From: Iodobacter fluviatilis
GTDB lineage: Bacteria; Pseudomonadota; Gammaproteobacteria; Burkholderiales; Chitinibacteraceae
DNA: 64,000 bases
Direction: 5' to 3'
Assembly (NCBI RefSeq): GCF_004194535.1
Contig: NZ_CP025781.1
Coordinates: forward strand, 248,001-312,000
Part shown: piece after piece, positions 18,623-27,528 of the stretch
Layout of the letters: every line of letters begins with the position of its first letter
Numbering within the stretch: position 1 is the stretch's first letter
Position numbers and translations under genes: made by a program
Notes under the pieces: model-generated
Seen by the model: the letters and a program-made list of their open reading frames with translations, nothing else
What the model was told of the DNA's origin: nothing
Database searches by the model: none

Positions 18623-19288
18623 ATGTATTTAACTTCTAAACCACTTGCCGCCCTTTTTGATATGGATGGGCTGATGTTAGACACGGAAAGCATCGGTATT
18701 GAATGCTGGACTGAAGCGGCGGCTGCGCTCAGTGTGGATATGCCACGTACCCTAGTCATTGGCATGATTGGTATGCATTACAGCAAAACCGACGCTTATC
18801 TCCTTGAGCATCTCGGCTCAGCAGCCCCAATAGATAAGTTACGTACAGCTTGCCACAAGCTATATATGGAGCGCACACAAGCGCCAATAGCACACCGCCC
18901 TGGGCTGAATGATATTTTAAGCTGGCTTGAAGAAAACAATATCCCTAAAGCCGTTTGCACATCCACACGGCGTAGCATTGCAGAGCATCATTTACGCGCA
19001 GCGGGCCTTTGGCCGCGTTTTCAGTTTGCCATCTGCGGGGATGAAGTCACCCACCCTAAGCCCGCACCAGAAATTTACCAAAAAGCCGCTGCCGCATTTA
19101 ATTTCCCTACTGAATCGTGCCTCGTATTAGAGGATTCCGATTTTGGCGTACAAGCGGCCCATCAAGCTGGCTGCAAAGTCATGATGATCCCCGATCTACG
19201 CCCCCCTTCGCGGCATTCTTTAGCGCTCAACATCCCGATTTTAAGCTCCCTGAGTGACGCAAGAGATTTACTCACACAAGCCCAGTAA
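18623..19288 (+). CDS. HAD-superfamily phosphatase (beta-phosphoglucomutase/phosphoglycolate phosphatase-like)
   Basis: 221 residues. Motif I is FDMDGLMLDTE with the nucleophile D13 and acid/base D15, motif II is CTSTRR, motif III is K in THPKPAPEIY, and motif IV is LEDSDFG. A four-helix C1 cap lies between motifs I and II. The class hydrolyses small phosphate esters or isomerises sugar phosphates; the substrate cannot be told from sequence. It stands between repeat DNA and a methyl-accepting protein gene and is not obviously in an operon. Confidence 0.85.
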   Translation: MYLTSKPLAALFDMDGLMLDTESIGIECWTEAAAALSVDMPRTLVIGMIGMHYSKTDAYLLEHLGSAAPIDKLRTACHKLYMERTQAPIAHRPGLNDILSWLEENNIPKAVCTSTRRSIAEHHLRAAGLWPRFQFAICGDEVTHPKPAPEIYQKAAAAFNFPTESCLVLEDSDFGVQAAHQAGCKVMMIPDLRPPSRHSLALNIPILSSLSDARDLLTQAQ

Positions 19289-19462
19289 ACCTTACGCCTT
19301 AGCCTGCCAAATCAAAGACAGACTAAGGCCCAGCAAAAAATTTAATCCATTTACAGAAACCCCAGCCCCCTCCGCGCCTTCATCGCCATACCATAGAGAC
19401 GTAGCAAACAGCCCCACCTATAAGCGATTCCCCTTCACGCGAATAAACTCAGACGCACCACA

Positions 19463-19502
19463 AAAAAGGAACCAGCGACATAATCAAGTCCTTTTTTGTT
19501 TT
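19463..19502 (+). terminator. terminator-like hairpin after the HAD gene
   Basis: AAAAAAGGA ... TCCTTTTTT inverted repeat ending in a T tract. A weaker hairpin GCCTTAG/CTAAGGC lies at 19295-19325. No coding sequence is apparent in 19289-19563. Confidence 0.5.
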
Positions 19503-19563
19503 ATACACAGCACCGCCCTATATTGAATTTCTAAGGGAAGTCCAATATCAAGGCCATTAACCG

Positions 19564-20703
19564 ATGAAAACGCACAGATATTTATGGAATGGGTGCAATC
19601 TGCTCAGCGCAACGCTGGCTATTGTGATGGCAGGAATGCTCAATTTACCTTGGCTAGCCGCCCTTTATTTCCCTATAGGTATGTTATTTAATCGCCTCGC
19701 CCACGCCAAACCACCCACTGCAATTGAGCCCCTCACTCAAAAGGACGATGCTGAACCCGCGCCCCTCCCTCAATTGCTGACCGCAGTGGCCCCAATATGG
19801 CGTGGCAATATCGAGCTAGCTAGGCGGCAATCTGAAGAAGCAGGTAATCAACTAGGCCAAACACTAAGAGATATAGCCGTGGATTTACGCGCCACGATTC
19901 GTGAATCACGCGGAGAATCTGACGACAATCACAACGGCCAGCACAACTTGAGCCAATTGATTGATCATGTACGTGAGCGCACCAACAGCCTTACCCACAT
20001 CCTTGCGCAAACATCTAGCCACCGTGAAGAGCTAATTAACCAAGTCACCAGTCTTGCCAATTTCTCCTCCGAGTTAGATTCAATGGCAAAAGGCGTAGCG
20101 GTCATTGCCAACCAAACCAATTTACTTGCACTCAATGCCGCTATTGAAGCTGCGCGGGCAGGTGAATCGGGCCGAGGCTTTGCCGTAGTTGCCGATGAAG
20201 TTCGCAAGCTTTCTACGATGTCGGCTGAAACTGGCAAGCAGATGTCCATCAAAGTAGCCGACATCGATCACGCCTTACGGGACGCAGGCCAAAAAGCCGC
20301 CAATATCAGCACCAGCGAATCTCAGCAAATAGGGATGGCCTTGCAATTACTCAATGAATCTCTTTCTGATTTCACCAGTGCCACACAGCAAATGGCACAG
20401 ACCAATAGCAATTTACAAGCTCAGGGCAATAAAGTTGAACAAGAGCTGAATCAAACCTTAGTTGCTCTTCAGTTTCAAGATAGGGTGTGCCAGATGATGG
20501 CGCATGTTGAACAAGACTTAAGCCACCTAGAAGATTACTTAGCCGCTCTAATCAGTGCCCCCATCGATTCTCCACCCCCGCTATCTCTAGCAGACTGGCT
20601 AGCCCGATTACGCAGCACTTACTCCACTCAAGAGCAAGCGGCATTGCATGGCGGCTTACCAAGCAAGCCGAGCACAGCAGCAGGGGAGCCCGAGTTCTTT
20701 TAA
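19564..20703 (+). CDS. methyl-accepting signalling protein without a periplasmic sensor
   Basis: 379 residues. Two close hydrophobic segments (about 14-26 and 28-43) form a hairpin with almost no periplasmic loop. The rest is cytoplasmic coiled coil with the receptor hairpin tip ([20 protein letters not shown], then [11 protein letters not shown]) that binds CheA/CheW. There is no recognisable HAMP or ligand-binding domain, so it would report on a membrane or cytoplasmic signal. The C-terminal part ([18 protein letters not shown]) resembles receptor-like proteins in which a conserved FQD-type helix follows the signalling domain. It is followed by a terminator and lies just before the chemotaxis cluster. 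Confidence 0.82.
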   Translation: MKTHRYLWNGCNLLSATLAIVMAGMLNLPWLAALYFPIGMLFNRLAHAKPPTAIEPLTQKDDAEPAPLPQLLTAVAPIWRGNIELARRQSEEAGNQLGQTLRDIAVDLRATIRESRGESDDNHNGQHNLSQLIDHVRERTNSLTHILAQTSSHREELINQVTSLANFSSELDSMAKGVAVIANQTNLLALNAAIEAARAGESGRGFAVVADEVRKLSTMSAETGKQMSIKVADIDHALRDAGQKAANISTSESQQIGMALQLLNESLSDFTSATQQMAQTNSNLQAQGNKVEQELNQTLVALQFQDRVCQMMAHVEQDLSHLEDYLAALISAPIDSPPPLSLADWLARLRSTYSTQEQAALHGGLPSKPSTAAGEPEFF

Positions 20704-20708
20704 AGCTA

Positions 20709-20735
20709 TCGGCACTGCAATGGTGCCGTTTTACT
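20709..20735 (+). terminator. terminator
   Basis: GGCAC-tgcaatg-GTGCC type hairpin followed by TTTT, directly after the methyl-accepting protein gene. Confidence 0.65.
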
Positions 20736-20857
20736 CGATGGCCACCGCTCAAAACATAATAAAACCGCACACCATGTAGGGGCGCTGCTTGCTACGCCCC
20801 TTTACCAATCCGGCAGCTTGACAGCAAATATTAAATCCTGATTGACACTGGCTCATG

Positions 20858-20898
20858 AAGTGCTAAATCTAATCAATGTAATGATTATTTAAGCACTT
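20858..20898. promoter_or_regulatory. nested palindrome, upstream copy
   Basis: Outer arms AAGTGCT/AGCACTT and inner arms TAATCA/TGATTA, concentric. The same structure recurs at 24464-24504 upstream of cheY. It belongs to a duplicated block of about 74 bp (20851-20925 and 24457-24531) and is a candidate regulator-binding site or leader structure. The 20704-21192 gap holds this block, an R2 repeat and a STAS fragment. Confidence 0.5.
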
Positions 20899-20925
20899 AC
20901 GAATACATACCCAAATAAAGCTTAG

Positions 20926-21124
20926 CGACATGGTACGAGTACCATCAGCGATTTTTAACTTTCGTTCCGCCCCCAAAAGGAGCTAAACCCGAAGGGCTGA
21001 GCCGGTGAATGAGCATTCACTGCGTGATGCTCCTCGACAATAACCCGTTATTGCCTTCATCACATGCCTTGTGCTTGGCCGTTTTCCGGCTCAGCGCAAT
21101 GGCGAATGAAACATCAACAGACCC
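20926..21124 (-). repeat. R2, copy replacing cheY in the upstream chemotaxis block
   Basis: This matches the reverse complement of most of the complete R2 at 34814, including the GGTACGAGTACC hairpin, the CCCGAAGGGCTGAG segment and the end GAATGAAACATCAACAGACC. One terminus is missing. It lies exactly where the downstream copy has cheY and the 5' part of the STAS gene. Confidence 0.8.
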
Positions 21125-21206
21125 CGCCATGAAACACACCTTCCAAAATCTAGGCGTAATGGTGTGCTCAAGACTGCCAACAGAGGCCCACCATGATGGA
21201 TCTTAG
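21119..21206 (+). pseudogene. 3' remnant of STAS-domain gene
   Basis: From AGACCCCGCC onward this is nearly identical to the last 88 bp of the intact STAS gene at 25202-25289 and keeps its stop at 21204-21206. Only about 28 codons remain, fused to the R2 end. It is not expected to be functional, but it retains the overlap with the following cheA start. Confidence 0.8.
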
Positions 21207-21870
21207 CAAAGCAAGGCTAATCTTTTTTGAAGAAGCTGAAGAGCTATGCGATGCGCTAGAAACCGCCCTGCTCGATCCTATCGCCTACCCACCCAGCACG
21301 GAAACTTATAACTTATTATTTCGTACCGCCCATACCATTAAAGGCTCTGGCGGCATCTTTGGGCTGGAAGCCTTGGTGAGATTTGCCCATGTTGTCGAAA
21401 ACGTATTAGAGCGCTTACGTAGCAATCAACTGGCCTTAAGCGATGAGTTAATTTCGCTCCTACTCGCCAGCAATGATCACCTACGCCGCTTGCTGTTAAC
21501 CAGCGCGGGCAGTGAAGCAATGGCCTTAGTGGATCTGCCCAAAGGCATACCGCTGCTAGAAAGCCTGTATCAATATCAAGACGTACAACCCACAGCCCGC
21601 AGCGTTTCTGACATCGTAGCGCCTCCAAATGAACCGCTTACCCTTTCGCCGCTGCGGCAGTTTTCTTTACGTTTATATCCTAATACCTTTCGATTTGATT
21701 TCTACCCACTTTCTTTTTTACACGACTTGAATATCAGTGGCTCCACCATGTTGGGCAGTGGCAAACCAGCACTGGTGCTGGATATCCCCCAACCTATTCA
21801 ACACGCGTGGCGGCGTGAACGTAAGCTAATTCGTCAACACACTGAAGCATCCGTCAGGGATAAGCATTAG
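21193..21870 (+). CDS. truncated CheA: HPt (P1) domain joined to the C-terminal tail
   Basis: 225 residues, where the intact neighbour has 737. Residues 1-about 150 are nearly identical to CheA at 25276, including the phospho-accepting His47 in RTAHTIKGSGG. The sequence then jumps in frame to the last 45 residues of CheA (ISGSTMLGSGKPALVLDIPQ onward). Dimerisation, ATPase and most of the CheW-like domain are gone. It cannot phosphorylate itself, but it could accept phosphate from another CheA as an HPt protein. The loss (about 1.5 kb) kept the reading frame and the start and stop, so a product is possible. Otherwise it is a pseudogene. Confidence 0.75.
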   Translation: MMDLSKARLIFFEEAEELCDALETALLDPIAYPPSTETYNLLFRTAHTIKGSGGIFGLEALVRFAHVVENVLERLRSNQLALSDELISLLLASNDHLRRLLLTSAGSEAMALVDLPKGIPLLESLYQYQDVQPTARSVSDIVAPPNEPLTLSPLRQFSLRLYPNTFRFDFYPLSFLHDLNISGSTMLGSGKPALVLDIPQPIQHAWRRERKLIRQHTEASVRDKH

Positions 21871-21903
21871 CACCAACCACCGTTTGTCAAAAAGGAAATC
21901 AAA

Positions 21904-23541
21904 ATGAACTGGTTCCACAACATCCGCATCCAAATCAAGCTTGCAATCGGCTATGGTGTCATTCTGCTGCTAATGGCTGGCATTCTCTGGGTAGGCATCA
22001 GTAGCTTGGGGCTTATGAGCGATCAAACACAAGAAATTGTGGATGATCGATACGCCAAAGTTGATATGTCTAATAGCATTATTAACAACACACTCAATAA
22101 CGGCCGATCAATTAGAAATATGGTTTTGGTCGAGCCTGCTCAGCAAGAACAACACAAAGCTGATATTGAAAAACGCCGAGCCGAAAACAAAGCATTGCTT
22201 GATCAGCTAGACAAAACCATCAACACCACAAAAGGGAGAGAGGGATACAACAAAATAATGGCACAAAGAAACACATTAAATGAGAAGTACACCACCTTTT
22301 ATGGCTTAGCAGCACAAAAAGATCGCAAACCCGCAATTGATTTTTTACTTAAAGAATTTGCCCCTAGCAATACCGCCTACACAGAAGCATTAAATGAATT
22401 TGGCGGCTTCCAACAAGAAAGGATGCTGGCGCTTAGCAAGGAGTCAAAAGCAAGCGCCGTGAGTACACGTAGTTTGATGCTGCTGTCAGGTGGAATAGCA
22501 CTAGCCGTCACCATCTTGCTCGCCGTATTAATTACCCGCAGTGTTTTACGCCAGCTCGGAGGTGATCCATTCTATGCCATGACGATTGTGGCCCGCGTTT
22601 CTGAGGGTGATTTAGCCGTGCCGATCCGCCTAAGCGCCAATGATGATTCCAGCCTGCTGGCCTCCATCAAAGCCATGACCCACCGGCTATCTGGCACGCT
22701 TACAGAAATTGGCTCGATGGCCAATGCCATTACCAGCGCCTCGGAACAAGTTTCATCTGCGGCCAATTCCCTATCACAAACCTCATCCGAGCTGGCCTCA
22801 AGCGTAGAAGAAACCAGCGCTTCGATCGAAGAAATGAGCGCCACCGTCTCTCAAAATGCCGACAACGCAAGGGTAACAGAAAGCATTGCGTCTAAATCTG
22901 CCGGTAGCGCCACCCAAGGCGGCAAGGCCGTTAGCGATATGGTGCACGCCATGAAGGAAATCGCCTCGCGCATCACCGTTATCAATGATATTGCCAACAA
23001 AACCGATCTACTTGCCATCAATGCCGCGATTGAAGCCGCCCGCGCAGGCGAGCATGGCAAGGGCTTTGCCACCGTGGCCGTTGAAGTGCGTAAATTGGCT
23101 GAGCGCTCACAAGTGGCCGCAAAAGAAATCGGCGATTTAGCCAGCAAATCCGTTGGCGTTGCCGAACGTGCAGGGACTTTGCTGCAAGAAATGCTGCCGG
23201 GTATTGATCAAACAGCCACGCTGGTGCAAGAAATCTCCGCCGCATCGCGCGAACAACGCACCGGCATTGATCAGATTAATTCTGCGGTCACCCAAATCAA
23301 TGGCGGCATGCAATCTTCCGCAGCTTCCGCCGAAGAGCTGAGCTCTACCTCAGAAGAGCTCAGCGCCACAGCCATGCAATTGCAGGAGCTACTGCAGCAA
23401 TTTAATTTGCGCGGCAGCAAAAGTACTCGGCGCAGCAGCGCTCACACCCCCGCCCGCCGAGTTGTTGTACCTACCTCTTACAATCACCACGATGAAGACT
23501 TGGATGATGATGTAGATGACGATAAGTTCAGCAAATACTAG
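21904..23541 (+). CDS. methyl-accepting chemotaxis protein (copy A)
   Basis: 545 residues with AAGGA before the ATG. TM1 is at about 12-33, then a periplasmic four-helix-bundle-like sensor (34-190), TM2 at 191-211, a HAMP at about 212-265 ([12 protein letters not shown]), and a long signalling coiled coil with tip [21 protein letters not shown] (in parts). The C-terminus is an acidic tail ([16 protein letters not shown]) without the usual CheR-binding pentapeptide. From about residue 216 on it is almost identical to the copy B receptor at 27529, but the sensor halves are unrelated. It lies between truncated cheA and cheW copy A. Confidence 0.9.
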   Translation: MNWFHNIRIQIKLAIGYGVILLLMAGILWVGISSLGLMSDQTQEIVDDRYAKVDMSNSIINNTLNNGRSIRNMVLVEPAQQEQHKADIEKRRAENKALLDQLDKTINTTKGREGYNKIMAQRNTLNEKYTTFYGLAAQKDRKPAIDFLLKEFAPSNTAYTEALNEFGGFQQERMLALSKESKASAVSTRSLMLLSGGIALAVTILLAVLITRSVLRQLGGDPFYAMTIVARVSEGDLAVPIRLSANDDSSLLASIKAMTHRLSGTLTEIGSMANAITSASEQVSSAANSLSQTSSELASSVEETSASIEEMSATVSQNADNARVTESIASKSAGSATQGGKAVSDMVHAMKEIASRITVINDIANKTDLLAINAAIEAARAGEHGKGFATVAVEVRKLAERSQVAAKEIGDLASKSVGVAERAGTLLQEMLPGIDQTATLVQEISAASREQRTGIDQINSAVTQINGGMQSSAASAEELSSTSEELSATAMQLQELLQQFNLRGSKSTRRSSAHTPARRVVVPTSYNHHDEDLDDDVDDDKFSKY

Positions 23542-23595
23542 TTTCATACACGGCTGCGTTTGGCCCAGTTTTGGGGCAAAACCCGAAGGGCTGAG
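23541..23595 (+). repeat. R2-derived fragment before cheW copy A
   Basis: GTTTCATACACGGCTGCG onward through GCCCAGTTTTGGGG to CCCGAAGGGCTGAG, parts of R2 as in the fragment at 29347. Its last bases overlap the cheW ribosome site GAGGAG. Confidence 0.6.
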
Positions 23596-23605
23596 GAGAA
23601 GAACC

Positions 23606-24142
23606 ATGAAAGAACATCTTGATGCTAGCGATGCAAAGCACCCCAACAAGTTTCACTGCGTCACCTTTATTTTGGGGGAAGATCTGTTTGGGATACAGAT
23701 TAATTTCATCCGTGAAATCATCGAATTTGAAGGGATTACCCACGTCCCAATGATGCCCAATTTTGTAAGGGGCATTATTAATCTACGTGGCTCGGTGGTG
23801 CCGGTGATTGATCTCTCCGTGCGTTTTGGCCGTGAGCTAACCGTGCTTAAGCCCTCTACCTGCGTAGCAATTCTCTCTTTACCGGGGCTGGAAGGCTATT
23901 CTGAGGTGGGCATTTTGCTAGATGCGGTGTGCGAGGTATTAGAGATTCCTATGGAGGATATTGACCCGACCCCCACTTTTGGCGCGCGCATTCGTGGCGA
24001 TTTTATTCAAGGCATCGCCACCATTGAGGAGCGTTTTGCCATTTTACTGAATGTGCAACGTGCGCTATCGGTGGCCGAACTGAGCGCCATGGCCGAATCC
24101 GTAATGCAGCTGCATTTGGCCGAAGACACCGAGGCGGCTTAA
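23606..24142 (+). CDS. cheW: chemotaxis coupling protein CheW (copy A)
   Basis: 178 residues. The CheW fold is recognisable from FILGEDLFGIQINFIREIIE, the repeated glycine-rich NLRGSVVPVIDLSVRFG block, and GILLDAVCEVLEIP. It links receptors to CheA. The ATG at 23606 has GAGGAG nearby, so the longer upstream frame is rejected. It differs from copy B (29425) at only about ten residues, mainly at the two ends. It is followed by the first bases of cheR, then an IS remnant, so nothing further in this copy is intact. Confidence 0.92.
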   Translation: MKEHLDASDAKHPNKFHCVTFILGEDLFGIQINFIREIIEFEGITHVPMMPNFVRGIINLRGSVVPVIDLSVRFGRELTVLKPSTCVAILSLPGLEGYSEVGILLDAVCEVLEIPMEDIDPTPTFGARIRGDFIQGIATIEERFAILLNVQRALSVAELSAMAESVMQLHLAEDTEAA

Positions 24143-24458
24143 TTGACAGAGGCTTTGTTGCACAAATTAGCCAGACCTCGCTACAAACGCATGAGTAAGC
24201 CTGAACCAAGCAAGTACCCCACCCATTAGAACGCCTATCACGCCGCACTTAAATTGTGCGGTTCACTGCCGGTTTGGTTTGATAAAAACATGCAATGGCA
24301 CGCACTCCTAATAAAAAAACGCGGATGGCAAAACTACCAATGCGTGTTGCGATCTTAAATCGCTTCACGCAATTGGGTATGCCACTGACGATGTGCGTGA
24401 CGTAAATCCGTATGGCGTTTGGGGCTAATCGTTCTTAAATTGATTTGTGCAACAAAGC
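24143..24458 (+). mobile_element. IS5-family remnant at the duplication junction
   Basis: Perfect 16-bp terminal inverted repeats GCTTTGTTGCACAAAT at 24152-24167 and 24443-24458. Inside is a decayed transposase start (MSKPEPSKYPTH, stop, NAYHAALKLCGSLPVWF), typical of the IS5 group, with the rest deleted. The left end follows the first ten bases after the cheW stop (the cheR start TTGACAGA), and the right end abuts the duplicated promoter block. No clear target duplication is seen. Confidence 0.8.
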
Positions 24459-24463
24459 TCATG

Positions 24464-24504
24464 AAGTGCTAAACCTAATCAATGTAATGATTATTTAAGC
24501 ACTT
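24464..24504. promoter_or_regulatory. nested palindrome upstream of cheY
   Basis: AAGTGCT/AGCACTT around TAATCA/TGATTA, as at 20858. It lies 82 bp before cheY in the intact operon, in the expected position for an operator or activator site. Confidence 0.5.
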
Positions 24505-24585
24505 ACGAATACATGCCCAAATAAAGCTTACATACAATCACACCAATCTTGTCTACCCGCTTTTTACTACGATGGCTTAACTACC

Positions 24586-24957
24586 ATGGCAAAAAAAACG
24601 ATTTTGATACTGGATGACTCGGCCAGCATGCGAGCAACCGTCTCCATTACCTTAAACGGAGCGGGCTACGAGGTGATTGAGGCCAAAGATGGTAACGAAG
24701 GGCTAAGCAAGCTCTCTGGGCTACGCGTCAATCTGATTATTTCTGACGTTAATATGCCCGGCATGGATGGCATCACTTTTCTAAAAAAACTAAAAGAGCA
24801 AGCGGCGCATCGCTATGTGCCGGTGATTATGCTGACCACAGAATCAGCCGATGATAAAAAACAACAAGGCAAGGAGGCAGGGGCAAAAGCTTGGATTGTT
24901 AAACCATTTGAACCCGCCAAATTACTCGACGCGGTCTCCAAGCTGATTCAACCCTAA
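24586..24957 (+). CDS. cheY: CheY-type response regulator
   Basis: 123 residues, receiver domain only. Acid pair D10/D11, phospho-acceptor D54 in IISDVNMPGMDG, switch Thr in MLTTES, and the conserved Lys in WIVKPFEP (K106). It carries the phosphate from CheA to a target (the flagellar switch or another output). It is the first gene of the intact chemotaxis operon and is 11 bp before the STAS gene. The upstream copy of the operon lacks it. Confidence 0.93.
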   Translation: MAKKTILILDDSASMRATVSITLNGAGYEVIEAKDGNEGLSKLSGLRVNLIISDVNMPGMDGITFLKKLKEQAAHRYVPVIMLTTESADDKKQQGKEAGAKAWIVKPFEPAKLLDAVSKLIQP

Positions 24958-24968
24958 GCGAGCACACC

Positions 24969-25289
24969 ATGTCACTGCTGCTAGAACACCACAATGGCCA
25001 AACTTTGGCACGGCTACAAGGCGAGCTTACGATATTCAATGTAGCCGAAGCCCAAGATGATTTACTCAACCTGCTCAATCACGATGAAGTGATCATTGAT
25101 CTGTCTGAAGTCAGTGAATTAGATAGCTGTGGCGCGCAATTACTGGCTATTTTGCAGGCTGAAGCGATAAACACAGGCAAAAGTATTGCGCTCTTCACCC
25201 TAGACCCCGCCATGAAACACACCTTCCAAAATCTAGGCGTAATGGTGTGCTCAAAGTTACCAACAGAGGCCCACCATGATGGATCTTAG
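24969..25289 (+). CDS. STAS-domain protein (anti-anti-sigma-like)
   Basis: 106 residues. The STAS fold is shown by GELTIFNVAEAQ, IIDLSEVSELDSCGAQLLAIL and the final helix. The DSCG motif keeps a Ser at the position phosphorylated in SpoIIAA-type proteins. Its end overlaps the cheA start by 14 nt, so the two are translationally coupled. STAS proteins occur in some non-canonical chemotaxis operons, but their target there is generally unknown. The other possibility is a structural partner of CheA. Confidence 0.85.
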   Translation: MSLLLEHHNGQTLARLQGELTIFNVAEAQDDLLNLLNHDEVIIDLSEVSELDSCGAQLLAILQAEAINTGKSIALFTLDPAMKHTFQNLGVMVCSKLPTEAHHDGS

Positions 25290-27489
25290 CAAAGCAAGGC
25301 TAATCTTTTTTGAAGAAGCTGAAGAGCTATGCGATGCGCTAGAAACCGCCCTGCTCGATCCTATTGCCTACCCACCCAGCACGGAAACTTATAACTTATT
25401 ATTTCGTACCGCCCATACCATTAAAGGCTCTGGCGGCATCTTTGGGCTGGAAGCCTTGGTGAGATTTGCCCATGTTGTCGAAAACGTATTAGAGCGCTTA
25501 CGTAGTAATCAACTGGCCTTAAGCGATGAGTTAATTTCGCTCCTACTCGCCAGCAATGATCACCTACGCCGCTTGCTGTTAACCAGCGCGGGCAGTGAAG
25601 CAATGGCCTTAGTGGATCTGCCCGAAGGCATACCGCTGCTAGAAAGCCTGCATCAATATCAAGACGTACAACCCACAGCCCGCAGCGTTTCTGAGATCGT
25701 AGCGCCTCCAAATGAACCGCTTGCCCCGCAAAACTCACCCCATGCCCTTTCACCGCTGTGGCAGCTTTCTTTACGTTTTCATCCTGATACCTTTCGATTT
25801 GGTTTCGACCCGCTTTCTTTTTTACATTACTTGCAAGGGTTTTGTTCAATTAAGCATATTGAACCGGTCTGGCGTACTTGGCCCGCCATGCAGCTTTTCG
25901 ACCCCACAGAATGCTTTATTGGTTTTGAAATCAGCCTGGAATCGGATGCCACAGCCGATCAAATCAGTGGCACTTTTGATTTTGTGCGTGATGATAGCCT
26001 CATCGGCATCCTGCCTCCTCACGCCCCATTAGCGCTTTATCGTCAGCTGGCCGAGCAGCTGCACGCACAAAGAGGCGAAGACATTGCCGATCAGCTTGCA
26101 CGCTGGTGCGCAAGGGGGGCCTTAAATAACACAGAAGCAATACACGTCCGCAGTGGCAGCTTCGCTATCGCTGAAGAGCCCGTTGCGAGCTATAGCAGCA
26201 CAGAGCAAGCGAATACCAGCAGCGCAGAGCCAACTAAATCCAGCAGCGCAGACCAGCTCCCTACCAACAACAAAACCGCTAAAGCCCCTAAAACCGAAAG
26301 CCAATCCATCCGCATTGAAACCGCCAAGCTTGATCGGCTGATTAATCGCGTAGGCGAGCTGGTGATTGCCGCATCCGGCACCAAGCTGATTGCACAGCAA
26401 CGCGGCGATGCCGAGCTGATTGAATCGGTTGCCATCATCAATACCTTGGTAGAAAGCATTCGTGATGACGCACTGACCTTACGCATGGTGCCGGTTGACG
26501 AGATTTTCAGCCGCTTTCCACGCATGGTGCGCGAAACCTCCAAACAACTCGGCAAAGCCATTCATCTTGAAATCAAAGGAGCCGAAACCGAAGTCGATAA
26601 ATCGATGGTAGAAAAACTCACCGATCCACTGATGCACATTATTCGCAACGCGGTAGACCACGGTTTGGAGCCCGCAGCGCAACGCCTTGCCGCCAATAAA
26701 CCAGAAGTAGGCACGGTCACCCTCAATGCCTATCACGATGCAGGCTCGGTGGTGGTAGAAGTCAGCGACGATGGTGCAGGGATTAATCGCGAAAAAGTAC
26801 TCGCCAAAGCGCTTGAGCGCTCCCTCATCAATGATGAACGCCAGCTTTCCGATCAAGAAATTTTACAGCTGATTTTTTTACCCGGCTTTTCAACCGCCGA
26901 TGCCGTCAGCGATTTATCGGGCCGTGGCGTGGGCATGGATGTGGTGAAGCGCAATATCGAATCTTTGCGCGGCGAAATAGAAATCCATTCTCGCCCAGGA
27001 ATAGGCTCTACTTTCCGGCTGCGGCTGCCACTCACCTTAGCCATTATCGATGGCTTCCACGTTGAAGTAGAGAACTCAGCCCTAGTCATGCCGCTAGATA
27101 TGATGATTGAGTGCGTTGATTTACCGCCAGAAGCCATGGATCACAACACCAGACAAATCAATCTACGCGGTGACTGGCTGCCGTTTATCTCACTACGTGA
27201 GCTATTTGGCTTACCCACAGCGCATACCCCAGAATTTATCGTGATTGTGCATTACGGCGAAAACCGTGCGGGCATTGTGGTGGATCGCCTGATTGGCGAG
27301 CTACAAGCCGTCATCAAGCCCTTAGGCGATATTTTTAAATCGCTACGTGGTATCAGTGGCTCCACCATTTTGGGCAGTGGCAAACCCGCACTGGTACTGG
27401 ATATCCCCCAACTTATTCAACACGCATGGCGGCGTGAGCGACGCTTTATCCGTCAACACACCGATGCCGCCGTTTTGGAAAAGCATTAA
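25276..27489 (+). CDS. cheA: chemotaxis histidine kinase CheA
   Basis: 737 residues. P1/HPt with His47 (RTAHTIKGSGG); a central region about 150-290; a Ser/Thr/Lys-rich linker (SSAEPTKSSSADQ); P3 dimerisation helices (LDRLINRVGELVIAASG); P4 ATPase with N box HIIRNAVDHGLEP, DDGAGIN and GRGVGMDVVKRN; P5 CheW-like domain to the end. All catalytic boxes are present. It autophosphorylates under receptor control and passes phosphate to CheY and CheB. A damaged copy of the gene lies at 21193. Confidence 0.95.
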   Translation: MMDLSKARLIFFEEAEELCDALETALLDPIAYPPSTETYNLLFRTAHTIKGSGGIFGLEALVRFAHVVENVLERLRSNQLALSDELISLLLASNDHLRRLLLTSAGSEAMALVDLPEGIPLLESLHQYQDVQPTARSVSEIVAPPNEPLAPQNSPHALSPLWQLSLRFHPDTFRFGFDPLSFLHYLQGFCSIKHIEPVWRTWPAMQLFDPTECFIGFEISLESDATADQISGTFDFVRDDSLIGILPPHAPLALYRQLAEQLHAQRGEDIADQLARWCARGALNNTEAIHVRSGSFAIAEEPVASYSSTEQANTSSAEPTKSSSADQLPTNNKTAKAPKTESQSIRIETAKLDRLINRVGELVIAASGTKLIAQQRGDAELIESVAIINTLVESIRDDALTLRMVPVDEIFSRFPRMVRETSKQLGKAIHLEIKGAETEVDKSMVEKLTDPLMHIIRNAVDHGLEPAAQRLAANKPEVGTVTLNAYHDAGSVVVEVSDDGAGINREKVLAKALERSLINDERQLSDQEILQLIFLPGFSTADAVSDLSGRGVGMDVVKRNIESLRGEIEIHSRPGIGSTFRLRLPLTLAIIDGFHVEVENSALVMPLDMMIECVDLPPEAMDHNTRQINLRGDWLPFISLRELFGLPTAHTPEFIVIVHYGENRAGIVVDRLIGELQAVIKPLGDIFKSLRGISGSTILGSGKPALVLDIPQLIQHAWRRERRFIRQHTDAAVLEKH

Positions 27490-27528
27490 ACCCTGCCCCA
27501 CGTTATTTAATCTCGTTAGGAGATCATC

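Noticed and set aside
19254-19526. 90-codon plus-strand frame after the HAD gene
   Set aside because: It spans two hairpins, overlaps the HAD 3' end and has no ribosome site.
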